A DNA stretch of 64,000 bases from Flavobacteriaceae bacterium (GTDB taxonomy: Bacteria > Bacteroidota > Bacteroidia > Flavobacteriales > Flavobacteriaceae): positions 62,001 through 126,000 of the forward strand of contig JADGEL010000005.1 in the NCBI GenBank assembly GCA_016744415.1. Direction: 5' to 3'. Both the position numbers and the translations under genes were made by a program. Each line of letters begins with the position of its first letter. Positions within the stretch are counted from its first letter, which is position 1. Shown piece after piece: positions 1-8,104 of the stretch. The notes under the pieces were generated by a model. It did not search any database. It saw only the letters and a list, made by a program, of their open reading frames with translations, and had not been told where the DNA came from.

Positions 1-838
1 GCAATTGTTTAAAAGAGTAATTGATATCATTGCTTTCTGATAACGCCTCAACCCGCTCAATTAATTTTAGTTTTTCTTCTAAGTTATGCTTAAAATCTAA
101 ATCTCTAAAATCATTGCTTAAATGTAAAAGGTCATAAAAACGCTCAACGTGATGATGAAATGTTCTCCATGTTCCGTTGTATTTTTCTCTTGCAACAGGA
201 CCAATTTTCCTCCAACGCTCTTGAATATCCCTAAACTTATTATACATCGTTTTAGGCTCTGCATCCTCAATCAAATCTTTTAATTGCTCAATTAAAATAA
301 ATCGCAATTCTAAATTACCGTTAAGTTTAGATTCTAAATCTTTGTAATATTTTGTACGCTTATCACGATACTCTTTACTTAATTCATTGAATTTTATCTT
401 AGATGGATTGGAATAACTAAAATCGATACTTTCACCACCATCAGCTAAAAATGCTGCTTTTTTATTAGCTAATATTTTTGAAAATTGCAAATTAAAAGAA
501 TCTTTAATCGCATTAAAATGGTTGTTTATTTTTTGAACAGGAAGTTCCTTTATATGCTTTTCAAATTTCAAAACTAAATCTTCAAGTCCCATTTTAGAAT
601 ACTCAGGAAGTGACTCTTTAGCAGTTTCTTGATGCTCTTCTTCATCATCTAACTTCTCTGAAGCTTGGGCAATATCATCATCAATTTGATTTACAACTTC
701 TTCTTCTGTTGTATCTTTCAGGTTGACTAAAGCAACAGTTACCTCTTCTTTGTTTGTTGGTTCAGAATTGTTTTCTGATTCGGTTGATTGTACATCTTCA
801 CTTTCTTCTGGAAGATTATTATTTTTTTCGTCTAACAT
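1..838 (-). CDS. DUF349 domain protein (3' end outside window)
   Basis: About 279 codons are visible, from the ATG at 836-838 to the window edge, so the C-terminus is missing. The first 75 or so residues are acidic and low in complexity (many E, S, N, T, Q). A charged helical region follows, with the W-R-x-I-G-P-V-A and H-H-x-V-E-R-F-Y-D patterns typical of DUF349 repeats. DUF349 proteins are abundant in Bacteroidota and their biochemical role is not settled; the predicted helices suggest a soluble coiled protein. A promoter-like sequence lies just upstream (926-952). Family call is from motif recognition; function is unknown. Confidence 0.8.
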   Translation of the reverse strand, partial: MLDEKNNNLPEESEDVQSTESENNSEPTNKEEVTVALVNLKDTTEEEVVNQIDDDIAQASEKLDDEEEHQETAKESLPEYSKMGLEDLVLKFEKHIKELPVQKINNHFNAIKDSFNLQFSKILANKKAAFLADGGESIDFSYSNPSKIKFNELSKEYRDKRTKYYKDLESKLNGNLELRFILIEQLKDLIEDAEPKTMYNKFRDIQERWRKIGPVAREKYNGTWRTFHHHVERFYDLLHLSNDFRDLDFKHNLEEKLKLIERVEALSESNDINYSFKQL

Positions 839-925
839 TTTTTGTAATGTTTAAAGGTCCAATATTCACTAAGTCTAAAAATTGATATTAACTTACAGTT
901 CAATCAAGCTTTATACTATTAGATA

Positions 926-952
926 CAAACTTAAGCAAAAAGTTGCGTACAA
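926..952 (-). promoter_or_regulatory. Promoter for the DUF349 gene
   Basis: On the minus strand a TAAGTTTG -7 box (926-933) matches TAnnTTTG exactly. A TTG (950-952) lies 16 bp upstream, one base shorter than the usual 17-23 bp spacer. The start codon is about 90 nt downstream. Confidence 0.4.
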
Positions 953-996
953 TCTGTGGTATAAACTGAAATAAAGATTTATTTTGAATTCTTTAA

Positions 997-1743
997 CTAA
1001 GAGTTCCAAATCTCCCAAGATTTTTCGGCTTGCAATTCTAACATCTCCAATCCATTTTTTGTGATTGCCCCTCTTTCATTTCCTTTTTTAAGAAAAGTGG
1101 TTTCTGACGGATTGTAAATCAAGTCGTATAAAAAGTGTTGATCCGATAAAAATTGATATGGGATCTCAGGGTAATTTTCTATGTTAGGATGTGTGCCTAA
1201 CGGCGTACAATTTATAATGAGTTGATGATTTTCTATTACTTCTTTTGACAAGTCAGCATAAGAAATGGCTTGTTCAGATTTTACTCTTGACACAAGTTGA
1301 TATCCAATATCTAATTTATCTAGCACAAAAGCAATTGCTTTTGATGCACCACCTGTTCCTAAAACCAATGCATTTTTATGATTCTGTTTTAACAAAGGAG
1401 ACAAAGAGTGTTCGAATCCATAAATATCAGTGTTATAACCAATCAATTCATTTTTATCTGTCACTTTAATTGTATTTACAGCTCCAATTTTTTGAGCATC
1501 AGCATCAATTTCTGATAAATAACACATTATTGATTGCTTGTAAGGAATGGTCACATTAAAGCCTTTGAATTCTTCTTCTTTTTGATAAATCAAAAAAGGA
1601 AATTCTGAAATTTCTGGAATATCAAAATTACGGTAAGTAAGGTTTGACAATTTTAAAACCTCAAACTTTTTTAAAAAATATACTTTAGAAAAAGAATAGG
1701 AAATATTTTTGCCCACTAATCCTAATTTTGTTCTTTCACTCAT
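997..1743 (-). CDS. aroE: Shikimate dehydrogenase
   Basis: Catalyses the NADPH-dependent reduction of 3-dehydroshikimate to shikimate in the cytoplasmic aromatic amino acid pathway. The 248 aa length is normal for flavobacterial AroE. The N-terminal substrate half has G-x-x-I-S-Y-S-F-S (about 11-20) and F-K-G-F-N-V-T-I-P-Y-K (about 58-68, containing the catalytic Lys). The nucleotide-binding G-T-G-G-A-S-K-A loop is near 128, followed by I-I-N-C-T-P-L-G-T and a C-terminal N-G-L-E-M-L-E-L-Q-A. It lies one base downstream of a DUF368 gene on the same strand, so co-transcription is likely. Confidence 0.95.
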   Translation of the reverse strand: MSERTKLGLVGKNISYSFSKVYFLKKFEVLKLSNLTYRNFDIPEISEFPFLIYQKEEEFKGFNVTIPYKQSIMCYLSEIDADAQKIGAVNTIKVTDKNELIGYNTDIYGFEHSLSPLLKQNHKNALVLGTGGASKAIAFVLDKLDIGYQLVSRVKSEQAISYADLSKEVIENHQLIINCTPLGTHPNIENYPEIPYQFLSDQHFLYDLIYNPSETTFLKKGNERGAITKNGLEMLELQAEKSWEIWNS

Positions 1744-1744
1744 A

Positions 1745-2758
1745 CTAACTTGTTTTTGTTCTTTTTGAATATTGATCTAAAACTAATAATAAACCAACAC
1801 CTAATAAAATAAAAATTACAGCAATCCAAGTTTCTTGCATGGTTACATCAGGTAAATAACGTTGGTAATTTTCAATAACTTCATCTCCGTTAAAATCGTA
1901 CAATAACTTTCCGTTCTCTGTTTTATAAATTTCTCTTTTCCAAGGCCAAACAATTCCAAGTGACCCCATAATAAATCCGATAATAACAGCAGTAACTATT
2001 TGATGCCACCTTTTTAAAACATAACCTAGAATATGCGATGTAACTACCAATCCAAAGGCTGAACCGCCTGTAAAAACAGCAACAATCTTAAGATAGCGCA
2101 TTCTAACTACATCTTGAATAAAATCAAAATTACCAGAAAAAATATCGATGATTGTTTTGTAAAGCATGTTCACAGAATCTACTAGCAACAAAACATAGTT
2201 CCCTACTAGAATCAAAATAAATGAACCTGACAACCCGGGTAATGTCATCCCGCTAACTCCAATTATTCCACAAAAAAAGACAAACCATAGATTGTCATTT
2301 TCTTTGGCTGGACTCATTAAACTGATAGAAACTCCGATAATAACACCTATAATAATTGAAATGATATTTTTGGCAGAAAAGTCATTAAAATCTTTTCCTA
2401 TATAATAAATAGAGCCTAGAATCATACCAAAAAATGCAGACCATACATAGAGTTCATAATTCTGAATCAAATAATCTAAAACAATGGAAATACTAAAATA
2501 ACTAAACATGCTCCCACCCATTACAAGAAATAAAAATGTGGCGTTGGTATATTGATAAAAAGATTTGAAACGCCCAGAGAAAAGCAATTTAATAGCGTTT
2601 AAATTTACTTTCTTAAATGAGTAAATAAGCTCTTCATAAAAATCGAGCACAAAAGCAACTGTACCTCCCGAAACCCCAGGAACTTTATTTGCGGCACCCA
2701 TAGACAAACCCTTGAAAAAGAGCCAAACTTTGTCCATAAACTTGCGCTCTTTACTCAT
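1745..2758 (-). CDS. DUF368 membrane protein, probable polyprenyl-phosphate transporter (copy 2)
   Basis: A polytopic membrane protein of 337 aa. It carries the two family signatures, P-G-V-S-G-G-T near residue 28 and L-P-G-L-S-G-S near 173, at the start of two related halves. DUF368 proteins (PopT) have been shown to recycle undecaprenyl phosphate across the cytoplasmic membrane for cell-wall and polymer synthesis; this role is transferred by family. It overlaps the upstream paralogue by 8 bp and ends one base before aroE, so translation is probably coupled. A soluble insert near residues 280-305 is longer than expected for a loop. The first Met is used; the third codon region is basic, as expected before a first membrane segment. 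Confidence 0.85.
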   Translation of the reverse strand: MSKERKFMDKVWLFFKGLSMGAANKVPGVSGGTVAFVLDFYEELIYSFKKVNLNAIKLLFSGRFKSFYQYTNATFLFLVMGGSMFSYFSISIVLDYLIQNYELYVWSAFFGMILGSIYYIGKDFNDFSAKNIISIIIGVIIGVSISLMSPAKENDNLWFVFFCGIIGVSGMTLPGLSGSFILILVGNYVLLLVDSVNMLYKTIIDIFSGNFDFIQDVVRMRYLKIVAVFTGGSAFGLVVTSHILGYVLKRWHQIVTAVIIGFIMGSLGIVWPWKREIYKTENGKLLYDFNGDEVIENYQRYLPDVTMQETWIAVIFILLGVGLLLVLDQYSKRTKTS

Positions 2759-3677
2759 TTTTTACAGCAATTTTTTCTAATAGAATAATAACTAAAAATC
2801 CAACTATTGCCAATGCAATCGCAAATAACAACTGCGGTTCTCCATCAAATGAAAAGGGAGAAATACTTTGTTCATTCAATGGCACTTTGATTCCGTGAGA
2901 ATTCTCGCGCCAAGTTAAAGTCTCTTTCCAAGGCCAAATTTTATTAAGTGAGCCAAATACAAAACCTGCTAATACAGCCAAAGTTAAGTTTTTATAATTA
3001 TGAAATAACCACTTTAAAACTCTAGAAAAAGTGAGTAATCCAGCTATAGCTCCTGCTGCAAAAAGCGCAATAATTTTAAAATCTTTATTATGAATTGCAT
3101 CCAATACAGGCTTGTATGCTCCCAATAAAACTAATATAAACGCTCCAGAAATTCCAGGTAATATCATAGCACAAATAGCTAAAGACCCTGCAAAAAATAA
3201 ATAAACAGGTGATGTGTTTTCAGTTATTAAAGGTGTTAGTGTTGTAACATAATAAGCCAATATTGCTCCACCTAAAAAGACGATTATTGTTAATGTCTTC
3301 CATTTGGTAATTTGTTTTCCTATGAACAATATACTCGCCAAAACCAATCCGAAAAAGAATGACCATAATAATATAGGTTCATTTTCTAACAACCATGAAA
3401 TCAATTTTGCCAAAGAAACAATACTGATAGCTATTCCTGATAAAAGTGCTGCTAAAAAATTGCCGTTGACTTGTTTCCAAACAGATTTGATTCCCTCAGT
3501 TTTAAGCAGTTTAATTGTATTAAAATTAACTGAACTTATAGACTCTAAAAGCTCTTCATAAATGCCTGAAATAAAAGCAATAGTGCCTCCAGAAACACCC
3601 GGAACAACATCTGCTGCTCCCATTGCAATTCCTTTTAAGGTGATAATAAAATAGTCTAGAAAAGTTCGTTGTTGCAT
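2751..3677 (-). CDS. DUF368 membrane protein, probable polyprenyl-phosphate transporter (copy 1)
   Basis: A 308 aa paralogue of the following gene with the same repeated signatures: V-P-G-V-S-G-G-T near residue 25 and L-P-G-I-S-G-A near 173. Both copies share an L-L/F-G-S-x-x-x-I-W-P-W-K stretch near residues 240-250. Probable role is return of undecaprenyl phosphate to the cytoplasmic face (PopT/DUF368 family knowledge). The 8 bp overlap with copy 2 indicates a tandem operon. The two proteins are clearly diverged in sequence, so this is an old duplication, perhaps with different lipid preference or a heteromeric partner. Confidence 0.85.
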   Translation of the reverse strand: MQQRTFLDYFIITLKGIAMGAADVVPGVSGGTIAFISGIYEELLESISSVNFNTIKLLKTEGIKSVWKQVNGNFLAALLSGIAISIVSLAKLISWLLENEPILLWSFFFGLVLASILFIGKQITKWKTLTIIVFLGGAILAYYVTTLTPLITENTSPVYLFFAGSLAICAMILPGISGAFILVLLGAYKPVLDAIHNKDFKIIALFAAGAIAGLLTFSRVLKWLFHNYKNLTLAVLAGFVFGSLNKIWPWKETLTWRENSHGIKVPLNEQSISPFSFDGEPQLLFAIALAIVGFLVIILLEKIAVKNE

Positions 3678-3728
3678 CTGTCAAATAGTTATTTGCACAA
3701 ATGTAATCTTTTAAAAGAGGAATGAAAA

Positions 3729-5114
3729 CTAAATTTTATATTCACTAATTAGTTTATTCACAATTTCTAAATCAAAGACTGTTGGAAAAATTTCTTTGAA
3801 AATTGTGTAGTATTCATAATCGGTTTTAAATCCTTTTCTTAAGAGTTTTTCACCTTTTATTTCATCTCCCAAAACAAAATAAACACACCCCAACCTGTAT
3901 TCTACCTCTGCATGATTTGGAAACAATCTCAATGCTTTCATTAATATTTTAGAAGAATCCTTAAACTCTCCAATAAAATTTAAAACGTCAGACAATCCTA
4001 TGAAGATATCTAACTCTTTATCTTTAAAACTCAAACATTTTTTAAAAGCAATGATTGCTTCTTCGTAAAAGTTTAATTTCAAATTTATTTCGGCAAATCG
4101 TCTCCAAAACAAAGTATTTGACTCATCAATTGCAATTGCTTTATTGATATAATAAAGTGCCTTTTGATAATTTTTATCTTCAAAATAAATATTGGTCAAA
4201 GCCAACCATCCTTTGTCTAACAACGGGTCTTCATTCACCGTTTTTTTATAGTATTGTAATGCTTGATCTTTTTTATCTAACCTATCATAACAACGACCAA
4301 TTCTGTAATATGCAAAAGCACTTGGGTCATCTAATTGAGTGGTTGATATATAATTTTCAATGGCATCTTCGTAAAGCTCTAGCTGCTCTTGTGTTTTGGC
4401 TTTTTCTAAATAAGCTCCCACAAAAAACTCATCAATTAACACCGCATAATCAAAAGCTCTCAAAGCTTCATCGTATTGTTCTAAAATAAAATATTGTCGT
4501 CCCAATTGATGCCATGCCACTTCTGAATATGGATCATTTTCAATAAAATCATTCAAGTAATCAATTGCTTCTTTGTGCTGATTTTGCATATCAAAACAAT
4601 ACACCACATTGTATAAAGAAGAGTAATCTTCAAAATCGACCGTTAGGCACTTTGCAAAATTTAAACGTGCATCATCAAAATTATCGAGATACAAATACTC
4701 CATCCCAATCATTGCCAAAATATCGGCATTGTGTTTTGTATAAGCCAATGCTGTTTTTAGTACATCAATTGCTTTTTGATGTTCATTTCGCTTAGAAAAA
4801 AGGCTTGCTTTTTGAATGTAAATTTCTTCATTGTTTGGCTCTAATGAATACAATGAATTCAATATAATGTCTGCCTCATCTAATTTGTTGATATATATTA
4901 AAGACTCTGCCTTTAGTAACCTCAAACTCACCGATATTGGATGTTGCTCAAGCCCTAAGGCAATTGCTTTTTCGGCTAATGATTGTCGACCTACATCTAA
5001 ATAATGTTGTATAATACTTTCGAACTCTGTGGAGTCAAAAAAGAATACGCTATTAGTTTTCAGCATCGATTCAAATTTTGAAAGGGACATTTTATTATAG
5101 GAGTTTTCGTGCAT
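3729..5114 (-). CDS. Tetratricopeptide repeat protein
   Basis: A 461 aa protein made almost entirely of TPR-like helix pairs, with the Y-x-x-A-I/L-x-x-Y/F spacing recurring about every 34 residues (for example Y-x-E-A-I near 353, Y-D-E-A-L-R-A-F near 215, and K-D-Q-A-L-Q-Y-Y near 281). There is no signal peptide or membrane segment, so it is predicted cytoplasmic. TPR arrays are protein-binding scaffolds; the partner cannot be told from sequence. A second Met at codon 9 (M-S-L-S-K-F-E) is an equally plausible start. It lies 51 bp upstream of the DUF368 pair on the same strand and could share their transcript. Confidence 0.85.
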   Translation of the reverse strand: MHENSYNKMSLSKFESMLKTNSVFFFDSTEFESIIQHYLDVGRQSLAEKAIALGLEQHPISVSLRLLKAESLIYINKLDEADIILNSLYSLEPNNEEIYIQKASLFSKRNEHQKAIDVLKTALAYTKHNADILAMIGMEYLYLDNFDDARLNFAKCLTVDFEDYSSLYNVVYCFDMQNQHKEAIDYLNDFIENDPYSEVAWHQLGRQYFILEQYDEALRAFDYAVLIDEFFVGAYLEKAKTQEQLELYEDAIENYISTTQLDDPSAFAYYRIGRCYDRLDKKDQALQYYKKTVNEDPLLDKGWLALTNIYFEDKNYQKALYYINKAIAIDESNTLFWRRFAEINLKLNFYEEAIIAFKKCLSFKDKELDIFIGLSDVLNFIGEFKDSSKILMKALRLFPNHAEVEYRLGCVYFVLGDEIKGEKLLRKGFKTDYEYYTIFKEIFPTVFDLEIVNKLISEYKI

Positions 5115-5209
5115 AAACGGTTGTTCATTGACATTTTAAAAGTAATCTAAGAAGCCTCGGTTTTTATAAAAAAAATTAATTGTTTTTAACAATTTAATTA
5201 ACAATAGCC

Positions 5210-5217
5210 TATCTTTG
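5210..5217 (+). promoter_or_regulatory. -7 box upstream of pyrR
   Basis: TATCTTTG is an exact TAnnTTTG match. No TTG sits 17-23 bp upstream, so the -33 element is weak. Transcription from here would begin near 5223, after the in-frame ATG at 5215 and before the ATG at 5248, which supports the shorter PyrR start. Confidence 0.45.
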
Positions 5218-5247
5218 TGCATCAATAGAGCGTTTTGGTACTATCTT

Positions 5248-5790
5248 ATGAGTCGAAAAATTTTACTTAACTCAACAGAAATTCACATCATTTTACATCG
5301 ATTGGCATGCCAGTTAATCGAAAATCACAATGACTTTTCTAATACCGTAATCATTGGTTTACAGCCACGTGGTGTTTTTTTAGCGGAAAGATTGACACAA
5401 ATGCTTACCCATGATTACAAAATTAAAGGGATTAATTCTGGCACTTTAGATATTACTTTTTATCGCGATGATTTTAGAAGAAGGGATGCCCCTTTAGAAG
5501 CAAATAGAACAGAAATTGATTTTATGATAGAGAATAAAAATGTTGTTTTTATCGATGACGTTTTGTATTCTGGCAGAAGTATTCGTGCTGCTTTATCTGC
5601 AATTCAATCTTTTGGCAGACCTAATACTATTGAATTATTGGTTTTGATTGATAGACGCTTTAGCAGACATTTACCTATTCAGCCTGATTATAAAGGTAGT
5701 CAAGTTGATGCCATTAACAATGAAAAGGTATTGGTGCATTGGAAAGAGAATGATGGAAAAGATATTATTTATCTAATAAAAAATGAATAA
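5248..5790 (+). CDS. pyrR: PyrR-type phosphoribosyltransferase / pyrimidine regulator
   Basis: About 180 aa starting at M-S-R-K-I-L-L; an upstream in-frame ATG at 5215 overlaps the probable promoter and is rejected. The PRPP-binding loop V-F-I-D-D-V-L-Y-S-G-R-S is present near residues 99-110, and G-L-Q-P-R-G-V-F near 36. PyrR proteins have uracil phosphoribosyltransferase activity and in Firmicutes bind pyr mRNA leaders; I see no obvious leader terminator here, so RNA attenuation is not supported by this locus. It overlaps pyrB by 8 bp, a typical pyrR-pyrB pair. Confidence 0.93.
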   Translation: MSRKILLNSTEIHIILHRLACQLIENHNDFSNTVIIGLQPRGVFLAERLTQMLTHDYKIKGINSGTLDITFYRDDFRRRDAPLEANRTEIDFMIENKNVVFIDDVLYSGRSIRAALSAIQSFGRPNTIELLVLIDRRFSRHLPIQPDYKGSQVDAINNEKVLVHWKENDGKDIIYLIKNE

Positions 5791-6724
5791 AATGAGTCAG
5801 TTAAGTGTAGCCCATTTAATCGGAATAAAATATCTCAATAAAAATGATATTGATTTAATTTTTAAAACTGCCGACCATTTTAAAGAAGTCATTAACCGTC
5901 CCATTAAAAAAGTTCCTTCACTACGAGACATTACCATTGCCAATTTATTTTTTGAAAACAGTACACGAACAAAACTCTCTTTTGAGTTAGCAGAAAAAAG
6001 ATTATCAGCAGATATTATCAACTTTTCAGCAAGCCAATCATCGGTTACAAAAGGAGAAACTTTAATTGATACGGTAAACAATATTTTATCAATGAAAGTT
6101 GATATTGTTGTGATGCGTCATCCAAATGTTGGTGCTGGAGTTTTCTTAAGCCAACATATAGATGCAAAAATTATAAATGCAGGTGATGGCACACACGAAC
6201 ATCCTACACAAGCATTACTCGACTCCTACTCTATCAGAGAAAAACTAGGAAGCGTAAAAGGAAAAAAAGTAGTGATTGTAGGAGATATTTTACACTCTCG
6301 GGTAGCACTATCAAATATCTTTGCTTTGAAGTTACAAGGTGCAGAAGTTAAAGTTTGTGGCCCAACAACACTCATCCCTAAACATATAAAAAGCTTAGGA
6401 GTTGAAGTTGAACTCAATCTTAAAAAAGCACTTGAATGGTGTGATGTAGCCAATGTTTTAAGAGTACAAAATGAGCGAATGGATGTAAACTATTTTCCAT
6501 CTACAAGAGAGTATACACAACTTTTTGGAATAGACAAAGCGCTACTAAATTCATTAAATAAAGAAATTATCATCATGCATCCAGGTCCTATTAATCGTGG
6601 TGTAGAAATTACAAGTGATGTTGCAGATTCAACCCAATCAATTATTTTGAATCAGGTAGAAAATGGTGTTGCTATTAGAATGGCGGTGATTTACTTATTA
6701 GCCCAACAAATAAAACGCAATTAA
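5783..6724 (+). CDS. pyrB: Aspartate carbamoyltransferase catalytic chain
   Basis: Joins carbamoyl phosphate and L-aspartate to form N-carbamoyl-aspartate, the first committed step of pyrimidine synthesis. The 313 aa length is normal for a catalytic chain. The carbamoyl-phosphate signature F-E-N-S-T-R-T-K-L-S-F-E is near residues 57-68, H-P-T-Q-A-L-L-D near 136-143, and the aspartate loop H-P-G-P-I-N-R-G-V-E near 272-281. Translation may begin at the ATG at 5783 inside pyrR or at the second ATG (5792). No pyrI-like regulatory gene is adjacent. carA, which makes its substrate, is at 45.3-46.4 kb. Confidence 0.95.
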   Translation: MNKMSQLSVAHLIGIKYLNKNDIDLIFKTADHFKEVINRPIKKVPSLRDITIANLFFENSTRTKLSFELAEKRLSADIINFSASQSSVTKGETLIDTVNNILSMKVDIVVMRHPNVGAGVFLSQHIDAKIINAGDGTHEHPTQALLDSYSIREKLGSVKGKKVVIVGDILHSRVALSNIFALKLQGAEVKVCGPTTLIPKHIKSLGVEVELNLKKALEWCDVANVLRVQNERMDVNYFPSTREYTQLFGIDKALLNSLNKEIIIMHPGPINRGVEITSDVADSTQSIILNQVENGVAIRMAVIYLLAQQIKRN

Positions 6725-6726
6725 TT

Positions 6727-7062
6727 ATGCAAGTAGAAAAAAAAGAAACACATACTATTATTAGACCTGAAGATGATTGCGATCAACGCTTTTTTAGTTC
6801 GCTTAAAAAACAAATTGCTGATTTTTCTAAGGAACATCTCATCATAGATTTTTCAACATTAGGTACTATTAAAGTTGATGACCTTCTTCAGTTTTTTGAT
6901 ATCGCTATAGAAAAAAGAGCTAAACATACTTCATTTGTTCTTGTTGCATCTGGAATAGCAATTGATGAAATTCCTGACAATTTAATTGTTGCCCCTACTC
7001 TCAATGAAGCACAAGATATTTTAGAAATGGATGCCATTGAACGGGATTTAATGGGATTGTAA
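6727..7062 (+). CDS. Small STAS-like protein linked to ribonuclease Z
   Basis: A 111 aa cytoplasmic protein with an L-I-I-D-F-S-T-L core near residues 38-45 and alternating strand and helix pattern, similar to small STAS-type domains. It lacks an obvious conserved phosphorylatable Ser motif, so classification as an anti-sigma antagonist is not supported. It begins 2 bp after pyrB and ends 9 bp before rnz, which places it firmly in the operon. Function is unknown; the pairing with ribonuclease Z is familiar from other flavobacteria. Confidence 0.7.
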   Translation: MQVEKKETHTIIRPEDDCDQRFFSSLKKQIADFSKEHLIIDFSTLGTIKVDDLLQFFDIAIEKRAKHTSFVLVASGIAIDEIPDNLIVAPTLNEAQDILEMDAIERDLMGL

Positions 7063-7071
7063 ATTAACCTT

Positions 7072-7983
7072 ATGAAGTTAACAATTTTAGGGTGTCACAG
7101 CGCTACACCAAGAGTGTCAGCGAATCCTACTTCACAAGTTCTAGAAATAAAAAATCACACTTTTTTAATTGACTGCGGTGAAGGCACCCAAGTACAACTG
7201 AGAAAGTATAAAGTCAAATTCTCAAAAATAAAACACATCTTCATTTCTCATTTACATGGCGATCATGTTTTTGGGCTGATTGGTTTAGTTTCAACTTTTA
7301 GATTGTTAAATAGAGAGACAGAAATCAATGTTTATGGACCAAAAGGAATTAAAGAATTAATTGTTACTCAGCTTAGGCTCACCGAATCACATGCTGGCTA
7401 CCCAATAAAATTTCATGAATTAACTTCCAAAAAAAGTGAAGTGATTTTTGAAGATAAAAAAGTAGAAGTGTATACTATCCCTCTAAATCATAGGATTTAC
7501 ACAAACGGATTTTTATTTAAAGAAAAATTAGGAGAGCGTAAACTTGATATGAGTGCTGTTTCAAAATATCCAGAAATTGAAATTTGCGATTATCAAAATT
7601 TAAAAAATGGAAAAGATTTTATATTACAAAATGGTGAACTCATTACAAATGATTCACTCACTTTTGAGCCAACAAAACCTTTAAGTTATGCTTTTTGTAG
7701 TGACACTGCTTACTCAGAGTCTATTGTGCCTATTATTAAAAACACAGACTTATTATACCACGAGGCAACATTTTTAGATGATAAAATTGAATTGGCGAAA
7801 ACCACAAAACACAGTACGGCATCACAAGCAGCAACTATTGCCAAAATGGCCAAAGTAAGTCAGTTGATTATTGGGCATTATTCTAATCGATATAAATCTA
7901 AAGATGACTTCTTGATAGAGTCCAAAGTTATTTTTAATAACACTCAATTGGCCGAAGAAGGAAAAACCTTTGAAATTTTATAA
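7072..7983 (+). CDS. rnz: Ribonuclease Z
   Basis: A metallo-beta-lactamase-fold endonuclease of 303 aa that trims tRNA 3' trailers. The zinc motif H60-L-H62-G-D64-H65 is intact, with S-D-T-A-Y near 210, a Y-H-E-A-T-F-L motif near 223-229 and a second H-x-S/T region (T-K-H-S-T-A) near 244. The N-terminal G-C-H-S-A-T-P opening and length match the short RNase Z (ElaC) class. Last gene of the pyrR-pyrB-STAS-rnz run; no clear terminator follows. Confidence 0.94.
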   Translation: MKLTILGCHSATPRVSANPTSQVLEIKNHTFLIDCGEGTQVQLRKYKVKFSKIKHIFISHLHGDHVFGLIGLVSTFRLLNRETEINVYGPKGIKELIVTQLRLTESHAGYPIKFHELTSKKSEVIFEDKKVEVYTIPLNHRIYTNGFLFKEKLGERKLDMSAVSKYPEIEICDYQNLKNGKDFILQNGELITNDSLTFEPTKPLSYAFCSDTAYSESIVPIIKNTDLLYHEATFLDDKIELAKTTKHSTASQAATIAKMAKVSQLIIGHYSNRYKSKDDFLIESKVIFNNTQLAEEGKTFEIL

Positions 7984-8059
7984 TCAATTCATAACAAGAG
8001 TATCCTATTTTCTCTTTGTTAAAGTCATGTTAAAGCCCCGTAAATGGGTAACAAGTTAG

Positions 8060-8089
8060 TTTTGTCATCGTCATATGGTCAAACATTTG
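8060..8089 (+). promoter_or_regulatory. Promoter of the TonB-dependent receptor gene
   Basis: A TTTTG -33 element (8060-8064) is followed 17 bp later by AACATTTG (8082-8089), which matches TAnnTTTG except in the first base. The start codon is 15 bp further on, giving a very short leader. Confidence 0.5.
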
Positions 8090-8104
8090 TAAACAAAACT
8101 AACA

